From the NCBI GenBank assembly GCA_037975125.1, contig CM075855.1, positions 83,715,778 to 83,779,777 on the forward strand: a stretch of DNA of 64,000 bases, written 5' to 3'. The stretch is from Latrodectus hesperus (Eukaryota; Arthropoda; Arachnida; Araneae; Theridiidae). Made by a program: the position numbers and the translations under genes. Below the pieces are notes generated by a model. The model saw only the letters and a program-made list of their open reading frames with translations, had not been told where the DNA came from and made no database searches. Of the stretch, positions 1-12,213 are shown piece by piece; the stretch's first letter is position 1; every line of letters starts with the position of its first letter.

Positions 1-190
1 TGTTTGTTCTTCCTTTGTATGAATGGGTCGTGAATGGTTGTCTGCTCTATGAACGGGTACCTATGGCACGTGTGTACTGAGGAAGTTGATCTTCTCACAA
101 AAATATAGTTCAGTTGAAAAATTGGAGCAATGCCCCCCTTGTGGCAGCTAGGCGCCAGCCTAGCTGCCACAAGACAACAACAATAATTTA
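1..190 (+). repeat. 3' part of a SINE-like retroposon, cut by the window edge
   Basis: This GC-richer block stands out from the AT-rich flank. It contains a phrase (about 18-58) resembling the 3' body of the SINEs at 15.7, 36.5 and 59.9 kb (tatgaatg...cctataaacgggt type). It ends in a perfect stem-loop (138-173) followed by an ACAACAACAATAA tail. The 5' part with any pol III promoter lies outside the window, so the family cannot be fixed. Alternative: a degenerate LINE 3' UTR. Confidence 0.6.
138..173 (+). repeat. Perfect 16-bp stem-loop at retroposon 3' end
   Basis: The left arm 138-153 (cttgtggcagctaggc) pairs perfectly with the right arm 158-173 around the 4-nt loop gcca. It sits directly before the tail (171-187). 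A hairpin in this place is the kind of structure recognised by LINE reverse transcriptases of the stringent type. Three other retroposon ends in the window carry a hairpin in the same position. Confidence 0.8.
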
Positions 191-747
<557 letters not shown>

Positions 748-751
748 AAAT

Positions 752-1059
752 TCTCGTGTCACAGTTTTCGTTGCCATACTCCTCCGAAACGGCTTGACCG
801 ATTTTGATGAAATTTTTTGTGCTTATCCGGTATCTATGAGAATCGGCCAACATCTATTTTTCATCCCCCTAAATGTTAGGGGTAGTACAACCCTAAATTT
901 TTTTTAATTTTTTTTGGTTAGTTCTGTAAGTTCCTAATAGATGGCGGTTTAGCATCTAAGTTGCACAGGTATTCGGCAGATGGCGACGTGTTTATTTTTC
1001 TAGATTATACCATCTTCGAGAAAATTATCGTGCGCGCGCAAGCGCGTGGTTAAATATAG
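752..1059 (+). mobile_element. Short non-autonomous Helitron (5' TC end, GC palindrome near 3' end)
   Basis: It begins TTCTCGTGTCAC after an A/T target, then reads through a phrase typical of arthropod Helitron 5' ends (actcctccgaaacggctt, then accgattttgatgaaatttt, and later cccctaaatgttagggg). Near the 3' end is a short GC palindrome (about 1030-1046, cgcgcgcaagcgcg) followed by ATAG at 1056-1059, a likely decayed CTAG terminus. There is no coding capacity, and no TIR or target duplication, as expected for a Helitron. It contains two gatggcg motifs (about 940-990). Alternative: this is the 5' end of the large Helitron at 7-11.4 kb, separated by later insertions. Confidence 0.6.
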
Positions 1060-3866
<2,807 letters not shown>

Positions 3867-4125
3867 TGAAGGGGGACGAGCTGATGGCCGAATGGTGAAT
3901 GCTCTTGTTTTCGGTTCAACAGTTCGTGAGTTCGAATCCCACTATGGGCTTCCGCTTCAACCGAATCCACTTTAAGCAAAAGGTCCCGGTCCGATTAGTA
4001 CTCGTGGCGAAAAAATGACCGTTGTATGATAAATCAATCTTTACCTTCCCCCTTATAGGGAGATCTGGAAGAAACTGCCCACAAAGAAAATTATGTACAT
4101 GGAACATATTCTTAGAGGACATTTG
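3867..4125 (+). mobile_element. tRNA-derived SINE (family 1)
   Basis: The head contains a pol III A box (tggccgaatgg, 3885-3895; fits TRGYNNARNNG) and a B box (gttcgaatc, 3930-3938; exact GWTCRANNC) at tRNA-like spacing. A GC-richer tRNA-unrelated body runs to about 4125. It is not a functional tRNA: the arms do not fold and the insert is too long. I could not identify target-site duplications. Any reading frame here is incidental. Confidence 0.75.
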
Positions 4126-5389
4126 TGAGATTTTTTAAAAAATTAATTTATATTATTTGAATTCATTCTTTTTGCATATAAAATGTAATTCCTCGTACAT
4201 TTATCCACGTAGATATTTTCTTTTTTATTCAACTAATAAATTCATTTCAACATTTTTTAAGGTCGCTACTAAAGAAACTCCTTGATGAATTGAATAAAGT
4301 TGTTTCTTCACATGTACATCAAATTTTCACAAAATATCTTCATATACGCACTTCTATATAAAATGTAAAAAAATCCTTTTCAAATATGAACAATGTATAT
4401 AAAACTTGCAGCTGTCATTGAATGTAGATAAATAGCAGACAAACACTTGCACTTAGATAGGAATGCATGGTATGGCAATGATTTGAGATGGACTTTTGAG
4501 AGATTTGAGTCATACTAATATAGGCGTACCCAGATGGATTAAATCTGTTATTTATTCACAGACTTATTTTTGAGGCTAATTTCTTGAGAAAATCTGTGAA
4601 TAAAGTTATTCTTTTTTGTCACAGACTTTTTCAAGAAATTTGAGCCCCGTCTTGTATATTTAAATAAAAATAAATCAATTGTTTTTTTTAAAATTATCAT
4701 TTGATTTTGCATTTTTGTTGATTTTATTTGTATTGTACATATTAGTTAATTCTGTGCAACCTTAATAAACTATTATCGCACTAAACTTAAAATACTATAC
4801 ATCCAATCGCCGTGAAAATTTGGTAAATTTTGAGGTATACTCCTAGGAAAGTTTTTGAAATTTTTTTTTAAAATCAGATTTGGGGTTCTAGGTGCTCCCG
4901 AACAAATATCAAAATAACATTTAATTAGTAATATTTGTTAAAAATTTGAATAAATTGAAAAATTAAATTTTTACCCATGAAATTTACTCATAGAATTTAC
5001 TTTTATAAAACAAACTGTAAATAAATGGCGAACCCATAATAACAGTTATAATAAAAATAAAAATATATATTATAAGGTAAGTAAAATACTGAATCATTTT
5101 ATTTATTTTGTTCAATTATAATTTGAATATTACAAATTATATTAAAATTTCAAATATTTTAAATACATAACTTGTGTGTTTCCTTTAAGATTTCAACGAA
5201 TTAATTTAAATTACAAAAGACAACATTAATTCGTTTGACGTTCGATTTTTTGCCAGCAATTTCTAAAAAATACAAAAATGCAGTAAAAAAACTTTTGCAA
5301 TTATTAATACGAGAATAAAATATTAATATGAATAAATAAAAATATCATTGATTTCCAGCTGAAGAAAATAATTTAAAATACGTTTTATA
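4126..5389. other. AT-rich non-coding stretch with weak repeat traces
   Basis: 4550-4650 holds interleaved inverted segments (attcacagactta against tctgtgaataaa; ggctaatttcttga against tcaagaaatttgagcc). 4800-4910 (aatcgccgtgaaaatttgg...ggggttctaggtgctcccg) looks like a mobile-element leader and may be part of the 5' region of the Helitron downstream. A donor-like ataaggtaagtaaa lies at about 5073. No gene seen. Confidence 0.35.
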
Positions 5390-5391
5390 TA

Positions 5392-5547
5392 CAGGGTGAT
5401 CCAAAAGTCAGGACGAACTTTAAAAATGGATAATTCGAAAACGAATCACGATACAAAGATGCGGTTTGCACCAAACGGATGGAAAAGAAACCGGGTTTTG
5501 TGTGACAATGAAAAAAATAGTTCTGTTGGCGACCAACAGATGGCGCT
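5392..5547 (+). repeat. Left terminal inverted repeat
   Basis: 156 bp, matching the reverse complement of 6833-6990 with only a handful of substitutions and one 2-nt length difference in an A run. Its inner edge ends at agatggcgct. Reading frames on the opposite strand of this arm are incidental. Confidence 0.92.
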
Positions 5548-5642
5548 GTCGGATTTCTGATGTAGGATTATGCAAAGCAACAAACGATATGAAAAGAAGC
5601 AACTGCAGCAGGTAAGGGTAGTCGAAGCTGGTATGCATCGAA

Positions 5643-6748
5643 ATGCTGTCCATAGTTGAGAAAGCCCTGTTAGTTAAACTGTTTTATAAGAATTTGGAAA
5701 GTGCCATTGCGGCATTGCGAGCATATTGCTACATGAAGGGTATGCGAGATAGCAAAGGACCAATAACATCTTCTGCGTTGAACAAAATTGTGAAAAAATT
5801 TGAAGCTACAGGTTTTTTGGCATCACGACAAAGAAGTTAACGTTCTTCAACTGCAGCTGCTGTTGCCACGACAGTGGAGCAGACGGTGCAAGCCATGTCG
5901 GTGGTTGCTGCACATGGGGAGTGCAGTGCTCGAGAAGTTTCGAGGCAGACAGGAGTGTCTTACGGAAGTGTCTGGAGAGCGCTGCGAGTAACTTTGCAAC
6001 GGTATCCCTACAAGTTGCAACATAACTAAAAACTGAAACCTCCTGACTTCGACTCTCGCCGACATTTTGCGAATTTGGTCTTCAATAAGATGGAAGAGCA
6101 GCACGACTGGCTTCACACTGTGCTTTGGACAGATGAAGCACATTTCACACACTCTGGCGCTGTTAACACCCACAATTGTCGAGTGTGGACCACAGAAAAT
6201 CCACATGCATTTGTTGAGGTACCCTTGCAACAGCCTAAAGTGACAGTCTGGTGTGGCTTCACTGCTGATTTCATAATTAGTCCACTTTTTTCGAGGAAGT
6301 CACACAGACAGGTTTCCAAACAGTTTCTGTCACCCGTAAGCGATATCTAGCACTGTTACAGAACAGCATTATTCCTGAACTGCAAGCGCGACAGGCACTC
6401 CAAACAGTCACCTTTATGCAAGATGGAGCACCACCTCATATTGCTCTGCCTGTGCTAGCCCTGCTACGCTCAACATTTGGGGAGGATCGTATTATCAGTC
6501 GCTACTTTAATCACGCATGGCCTCCAAGATCCCCCGATCTCACACCCTGTGACTTTTGGCTGTTGGGCTTCTTGAAGTCAAAAAAGTACAGCGACCAACC
6601 AGCATCACTAGCGGCACTGAAAGATGCCATCCGCCAAAATGTGTCTGCTATAACGCAAGAAATGCTACTAAATGTTGTGAATGGTCTGGTGACTCGCCTC
6701 ACAGCTTTACTTCTGAATGATGGACAGCACATTGAACATTTACTGTAG
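5643..6748 (+). pseudogene. Broken DDD transposase of the Tc1/mariner superfamily
   Basis: Would cut and paste its host transposon. The N-terminal ~65 residues (from the ATG at 5643) form a helix-turn-helix DNA-binding region of the DUF4817-like kind (VKLFY...IVKKFEATGFLASR). A second helix-turn-helix follows (REVSRQTGVSYGSVWRAL, about 5925-5980). The catalytic core shows WTDEAHF (first Asp, about 6130), MQDGAPPH (second Asp, about 6420) and PPRSPDLTPCDFW (third Asp). The second and third Asp are separated by 42 residues, counting the Asp of PCD as the one equivalent to the mariner third catalytic residue. The reading frame is broken by in-frame stops at 5838-5840 and 6027-6029 and by a one-base loss in the T run at about 6285-6291, after which the frame changes and runs to the stop at 6748. 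Inactive. Confidence 0.9.
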
Positions 6749-6832
6749 TAAATACTAATTAACTGTAATTAATCTGACTTCATTAATCATTGTTTCATTT
6801 ACAAATCATCTTTTGTTGCAATAAAACACTAT

Positions 6833-6990
6833 AGCGCCATCTGTTGGACGCCAACAGAACTATTTTTTTTTCATTGCCACACAAAACCCGGTTTCTTTTC
6901 CATCCGTTTAGTGCAAACCGCATCTTTGTATCGTGATTCGTTTTCGAATTATTCATTTTTAAAGTTCGTCCTGACTTTTGGATCACCCGG
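6833..6990 (-). repeat. Right terminal inverted repeat
   Basis: 158 bp, the inverse of 5392-5547, ending CACCCGG before the TA target duplication. The terminal base pair differs between the two ends (CAGGG against CCGGG). Confidence 0.92.
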
Positions 6991-8169
6991 TATTTAATCC
7001 CATAATTATGTCACCAAAGCGAAGAGCTATTGGTCGATCTAGAAATCAAGCAAAAAAGGAGAAGAGAAGAACGAGCTTCAGAAACAAGGAGTAGAGAAAA
7101 GCTAGGCAAGAAAGAGATTGTATTCACACTGCTCTTGCTCGATCATTAAAAAACGAGTGAACAGATGCAAGTAAGGTTGAAAACGAATCAAATTCGCAGG
7201 ACACAAACAAGACAAACGATACATATTGATTTGAATTTCTGTGGTTTCAATTGCAATCCCTTTTACAATTACACTCATCTAAGTGTAATTATTGGAAAAA
7301 TCGATAAAAAGTGTACGTATTGTGGTGCACAAAAATTTAAAAAATGAAACACCAGTTATGTGCCGTGCAGGTGGAAAAGTAAAGTTACCAGACTTGCGTT
7401 CACCACCTGAACCATTATTAACTTTAGTATCAGGTAAAACAAGTCAGTCAAAAGATTCTTTGAAAAATATACTCAAGTACAATTCATGTCTCCAAATGAC
7501 ATCGCTCAGAGCAACGAATATCGTTAGCGCAAATTATATGCCAACATTTATAATACAAGGTCAAATTTATCACCATGCTGGATCACTACTATCCTTGCCA
7601 AATGTTGATCACAAATATATTCTATGGGAAATACTGACGAACAAATCAACAGACAGTGTCAGTTGTATATGAGTACTAAACGAGAGATTGTCGATGAATT
7701 ACAAAATTTGTTTGAACAGCATAATGAATTAATTAATTAAAATCACCATTGAACAAATGCCACCTGATGATTACAAAGTAATAATAAAGGCAGATAAAAC
7801 ACTTGTTAGTCAACATCCACGACAATTCAACGCACCAACGATCGATGAAGTGGCGATTGTCATAGTCGGTAAAGAATTTATTTCTCGTGATATAAATCTT
7901 CATTGTAGAAATGATGACGTCCAGCAAGTATCAGAAACACATCATTCATATGATGCATTACAAAATCTCATTCTGTTTTGGCAAGGAGAGGATGGATATC
8001 ATTTTAATATTAACATGAGAAATCCTAAAACTAATATAGACATTAACAAAAAGGTCAGTGCTGTGAATTATCATGCACATCGAACGATGATTCGTGAGCA
8101 TGCTGATAATCATAAATTGAAATGTAGACAATTATTTCATCAATACATTGTTGACATGTCATGTAAAAA

Positions 8170-8828
8170 TAAAAAGTGAAAGACTCCTCTACAAACGACT
8201 AAATCAAGTTAAATCGTATTCTAAAGAGTACATCCATTTACGTGATGCAGTTTTAAATGTTGGAAATCTCAGTGAATTGGGAAAACTAATTATTTTACCA
8301 TCTACATTTACAGGCAGCCCAAGACACATACATAAATATGCACAAGATGAAATGACGTATGTTCGTGCATATGGTCGTCCAGATTTTTCCATCACATTTA
8401 CATGCACACCAGCATGGGATGAAATAAAGGAGCTTTTATTAACTGGACAATTACCATCAGATCATCATGATATATCTGCACCTGTATTTAAACAAAAATT
8501 TAAATCTTTAGTAGATTTTATTGTCAAACATTATGTATTTGGGAAGACTCGCTGCTGGATGTATTCCATTGAAAGGCAAAAAAGTGGTTTACCACATGCG
8601 CATATTTTAATATGGATGATGGAAAAGATAACACCAAACAGAATTGATGAAATCATTTTTGCTGAAATACCAGACATTGAAATTGATAAAGACTTGCACG
8701 ATATTGTCTAAAAAAATATGATTCATGGTCCATGTGGCTCACTAAATAATAAATCACCATGTATGTCAGATGGAAAGTGCACAAAGCGGTGTCCTAGAGA
8801 CCTACTTGCTGAAACTATTACAGGCAAT
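8170..8828 (+). pseudogene. Helitron Rep domain: HUH motif present, catalytic-Tyr block missing
   Basis: In this Rep-like segment, 'TGSPRHIHKYAQDEMTYVR' and 'GRPDFSITFTC' precede the metal-binding HUH motif PHAHILIW, whose histidine codons are 8595-8597 and 8601-8603. After 'HGPCGSLNNKSPCMSDGKCTKRCPRD' the text jumps at about 8828 from 'ETITGN' straight to 'EAVLRILAFSIHERYP' in another frame. In intact relatives (from memory of the family) about 130 residues lie between, including the YxxKY motif with the nicking tyrosines. So the deletion removes the strand-transfer residues. Confidence 0.8.
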
Positions 8829-9762
8829 ATGAGGCTGTATTACGTATTTTAGCCTTTTCTATTCATGAGCGATATCCAATGGTTGTTCATTTAGCAGTAC
8901 ATCTTGAAAATGGACAGCGTGTGTATTTTACATCAGAATATGTACGTGCAAGAGCAACGCTGCCATCGCCAAACAACATTAACTCAATTTTTCATATTGT
9001 GTAGAAATGATACCTTTGCAAGGACACTACTTTACTCTAAAGTACCAACTTATTTTACGTGCAATACATCAGTAAGAAAATTTCAGCGTCATAAACAAAG
9101 TAGAGTAGTACGAGGATACTTAAATTTATATTCTACAGATGCATTGGGTCGTCTGTAAACTGTACATCCAAATAACGCAGAATGCTTTTACTTAAGATTA
9201 TTATTAACCAATGTTCGTGGACCAACATCTATCCACGAATTAAAAACAGTCCGTGGCCATGTGTGTTCCACATTTCGTGAGACTTGCCAGAAATTAAGTC
9301 TCATGGAAAGTGATGCTCAAAGGGATATTTCACTCGCTGATGCTTCTAATACATCTGAACCACAGCAGATACGTTCACTGTTTTCCATCATACTAACTAC
9401 ATGTTTCCCTGCTAATCCAAAGGATATTTGGGAAAAATATAAAGACTATATGAATGAAGACATATTTTACATCGCATGGGTAAAATCAATACTAATAACA
9501 AACATTCAATTTACATCATATGTATACATTGAAGCATTGATTTTAATTGAGGATGTATGTTTGACAATAGCCAACAAATCACTGGCAGAATTGAGAATGA
9601 TTGCTCCAAATAGATCTGGTAATGACATTTTCAATCATGATATATAACAAGAAACGCACTTCGATGTTTGTGAATAACAAACATTTGTTAGAATTAATCT
9701 GCCGAAATTGGTATTAGAACAACGAACAACATATGACATAATTATAAATGCAATATCTAACA

Positions 9763-9940
9763 AGAGTTGTGGTTTATATTTCTTTGATGCGATTGGAGAG
9801 ACACTGGCAAAAACTCTTCTTATTTCAATTATTCTGGCAACTATATAAGATCACAAAATAATATTGCACTTGCTATTGCATCATCTGGTATCGCAGCAAC
9901 TCTTTTGGACTGTGGTTGAGTAGCACATTCAGCATTGAAG
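9763..9940 (+). pseudogene. Helitron helicase N part with degraded Walker A
   Basis: 'CGLYFFDA' (about 9769-9792) is followed where the family has a GGTGKT P-loop by I-G-E-T-L-A-K-T, so the ATP-binding loop is destroyed. The next recognisable block is 'NNIALAIASSGIAATLLD' (9855-9910). Single-base frame damage separates the two. Confidence 0.75.
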
Positions 9941-10753
9941 TTGTCATTAAATATGCAGGTAATTGAAACTCCATCATGTAATATTAACAAATATTCTGGG
10001 ATGGGAAAGATTGTTAGCTTATAATATGGGAGGAATGCACCATGGCACACAAGAAATTATTAGAAGCACTCAATCACACATAAAAGATTAGACAGGAAAT
10101 TAGCAGCTCCTCGGTGGTGCACTCATTTTGCTAGCTGGTGATTTTTGATAAACTCCAGTTATACCACGTTCAAAATCTGCAGATGAATTAAATGTATGTC
10201 TCAAATCATCAGTATTATGGTGAAGAAAATATTTTTGAAGACTTATACGCGCGTTCAATCACAACAAAATGATTCTTCTGAACGATTTACAAAACAGTTG
10301 TCAGATATTGGGAATGGTAAAATGGAAATGGACGAATCCACACACTGTATTACATTACCAAAAAACTTTTGTCACATTGTAAAATCCACTGATAAATTGA
10401 TTGCCAAAGTTTTTGAATATTTATCGCAGAATTATAAAAATAATCAATGAGTTATTGAGCATGCTGTATTGGCAGCCAAAACATTGATGTGAATTTGATA
10501 AACTGCACAGTTCAAAATGAAATACCTGCTGAAAAAACATCATATAAATCCATAGATACTGTTGTCAATTACGATAAATCAGTTAATTATCCAATAGAGT
10601 TTTTAAATTCATTGCATCTACCAGGAATGCCACCTTATATTTTATCTTTGAATCCAGTCAATCATCCTCTTACGAAATCTCCAATCATCCTTCGACTAAA
10701 TATAAATCCATCCCGTCTATGCAATTGGACTAGGCTATCAGTAAAAAAAATTA

Positions 10754-11080
10754 ATGAATACCATAATCGAGGCAATCATTTTAAATGGAAAGCACCAAGG
10801 GGAGCATGTACTATCACCACGCATTCCCATGTTGCCAAAGGATACTCCATTTGAAATCAAACGGTTACAGTTTTCTGTACGACTAGTCTTTGCAATAACC
10901 ATTAAAAAAGCACAGGGACAATCATTGCAAGTATGTGGATTAAATTTGATAATTCCATTCTTCTCACATGAACAGCTGTACGTTGAGTGTTCACGAGTTG
11001 GAAAACCTTCAAATTTATTTGTGCTTGTATCATTTAGGAAAACAAAGAATGTTGTATATTTACAAGCACTACTAAGATAA
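10754..11080 (+). pseudogene. Helitron helicase C-terminal block, best preserved
   Basis: The open stretch ends at TAA 11078-11080. It reads through 'RLQFSVRLVFAITIKKAQGQ', 'SLQVCGLNL', 'FSHEQLYVECSRVGKPSNLF' and 'KTKNVVY', the conserved motif V/VI end of PIF1-like Helitron helicases. In family members the 'VACSRV' motif carries the arginine finger, and that Arg is kept here. The first ~30 residues of the open stretch are a different frame from the preceding block (10489-10854), so a frameshift lies near 10750-10850. Confidence 0.88.
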
Positions 11081-11376
11081 AGTTCCATCAATCATCAAAT
11101 ATCATCGATTTCATGATGATATTTAATGATTATAAAATTATTGTTCAATTGAAATTCGTTTGCAATATTGTTTAATATCACAAGTGAAGAAGCATGTTTA
11201 TTCTACCATCAACTATGTATATCTATGCTTTTGGTGCATATGTTATATTCAAATGACACATACGTAGAGATAATTTTATGGTTAATTTTCATTTTGATTT
11301 ACTGTATATATTTGATCACATTAATAAATTGTTTGTTGTATCAAAATTGCATTTGTTTCAAACATAACAACGTGTG
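11081..11376. other. Helitron 3' untranslated region
   Basis: AT-rich sequence between the helicase stop and the Helitron end. A short palindrome-like cluster (tcatcaaatatcatcgatttcatgatgatat) follows the stop at 11090-11122. No gene seen. Confidence 0.5.
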
Positions 11377-11391
11377 AGCGGATACAGCTAG

Positions 11392-12120
11392 TATGTTATA
11401 AATTTTAATAGTGTTTTCAGACTTTGATGTCTTTTTAAGATGAATTATGGTTAATGAAATCTATATAAGGAAATATTTTGCTTTTTTGTAAATTTATGTT
11501 GACATATTAAGTTACAATTTTGTCTTACAAGATTTTTTTTAAAAATTTCGCAAACATTTTCTCGATAAATTATACATGTCTCTACCTGGAATTGAAATTT
11601 AATTTATAATCTTGAATTCAAAGATTATTTATTAAGATTAATTTATGTAGTTAATCTTTTAATGATACATTTTTTATGTCATACATCATCACATATACAC
11701 ATATATATGAATATTTATTCGAACAAGAATTTCTGATCAGTATTTCAAAAACTAGCTATTGGTGTTATCATTTTTTTATTAAACGTAACTTTTGTTTTCT
11801 GATTACCTGCTAACGTCAAGGGTAGCGTTATAGTTAGCATTTCATTTTCCCATTCAATTGACAAACATCTGAATTTTGTACGAAAATTACTAATATTGAT
11901 AATCAATGTCCTTTTTCCTTTTTTCTCAATTTATGCTGGAACATTCTGAGGTTCTTATACTCCGAAATGCTATTTATTATAAACAAGTGTTTATGATATG
12001 AAATTTCAAACATAAAAACACAAATCTATAGAAATTCAGCTTTGAAACATGGCTGGAAATTTTAGAGAATTAATCCAAATCATTTCAGCTGTATTTAAAG
12101 AGGAATTAAATTGGTTGTCC
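11392..12120. other. AT-rich non-coding stretch
   Basis: Nothing recognised. Confidence 0.6.
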
Positions 12121-12123
12121 CGT

Positions 12124-12213
12124 CACGTGAGATTATTCACTAAATTATTAGAGTCACACATGATTTTAAGTTGGATGTCACGTGAAATTAATAATTATTT
12201 AGGATGTCACGTG
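12124..12213. promoter_or_regulatory. Cluster of three palindromic E-boxes (TCACGTGA)
   Basis: CACGTG occurs at 12124-12129, 12179-12184 and 12208-12213, each inside TCACGTGA, with a degenerate tcacacatga at 12153. The last two sit in a 29-bp tandem unit starting ggatgtcacgtga. TCACGTGA is the preferred site of bHLH-Zip factors (USF, MITF/TFE, Max class). Three perfect sites in 90 bp of very AT-rich DNA is unusual. The cluster may simply be a decayed tandem repeat. Confidence 0.35.

Larger units (their letters stand above)
5390..6992 (+). mobile_element. Tc1/mariner-superfamily transposon with long TIRs, complete but defective
   Basis: The element runs 5392-6990 (1,599 bp), beginning CAGGGTGATCCAAAAGTCAG and ending with the inverse CTTTTGGATCACCCGG. 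It is flanked on both sides by TA (5390-5391 and 6991-6992), the target duplication of the IS630-Tc1-mariner superfamily. The TIRs are about 157 bp and near-identical, so both ends are present. The interior encodes one decayed transposase. It inserted 17 bp upstream of the start codon of the Helitron gene at 7008. Confidence 0.93.
7008..11080 (+). pseudogene. Helitron Rep/PIF1-type helicase gene, multiply broken
   Basis: Family role: an HUH endonuclease nicks and joins the Helitron ends, and a PIF1-like helicase unwinds the strand. Homology starts at ATG 7008 (a Lys/Arg-rich N terminus, stop at 7092). It continues through a Cys-X2-Cys knuckle (CTYC, about 7315) and 'GKVKLPDL...PPEPL' (7370-7420), then blocks at 7669-7740, 7757-8179, 8170-8711, 8831-9003, about 8960-9647, 9763-10050, 10150-10450, 10489-10740 and 10754-11080. 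The frame changes at least five times before 8.2 kb, and in-frame stops include 8709-8711 and 9156-9158. A whole block is deleted at about 8828-8831. Order and orientation of all blocks are those of a normal Helitron protein, so this is one gene decayed in place, not shuffled fragments. Inactive. Confidence 0.9.
7008..11391 (+). mobile_element. Decayed autonomous Helitron (coding part and 3' end)
   Basis: A rolling-circle transposon identified by its fused Rep/helicase gene (7008-11080) and by its 3' terminus at 11391: a CG-containing patch (acgtgtgagcggatacag) followed by CTAG at 11388-11391 and a host T. Helitrons insert between A and T and make no target duplication. The 5' TC terminus is not located. 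It may lie in 4.8-5.39 kb (leader-like sequence) or, if the intervening DNA is all insertion, as far away as 752. The DNA transposon at 5392-6990 sits just before the gene. Confidence 0.88.

Noticed and set aside
3885..3940. Functional tRNA gene (also at 15723, 36535 and 50755)
   Set aside because: A/B boxes are present, but no full cloverleaf forms and each continues into a long non-tRNA body. These are SINE heads.
5420..6986. Minus-strand open frames overlapping the DNA transposon (5420-5653, 5847-6230, 6113-6319, 6511-6732, 6795-6986)
   Set aside because: They are antisense to the TIRs and to the transposase, whose plus-strand motifs are clear.
7733..11091. Minus-strand open frames in the Helitron (7733-7927, 8204-8407, 9841-10050, 10738-11091)
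   Set aside because: Antisense shadows of the recognisable plus-strand Rep/helicase blocks.
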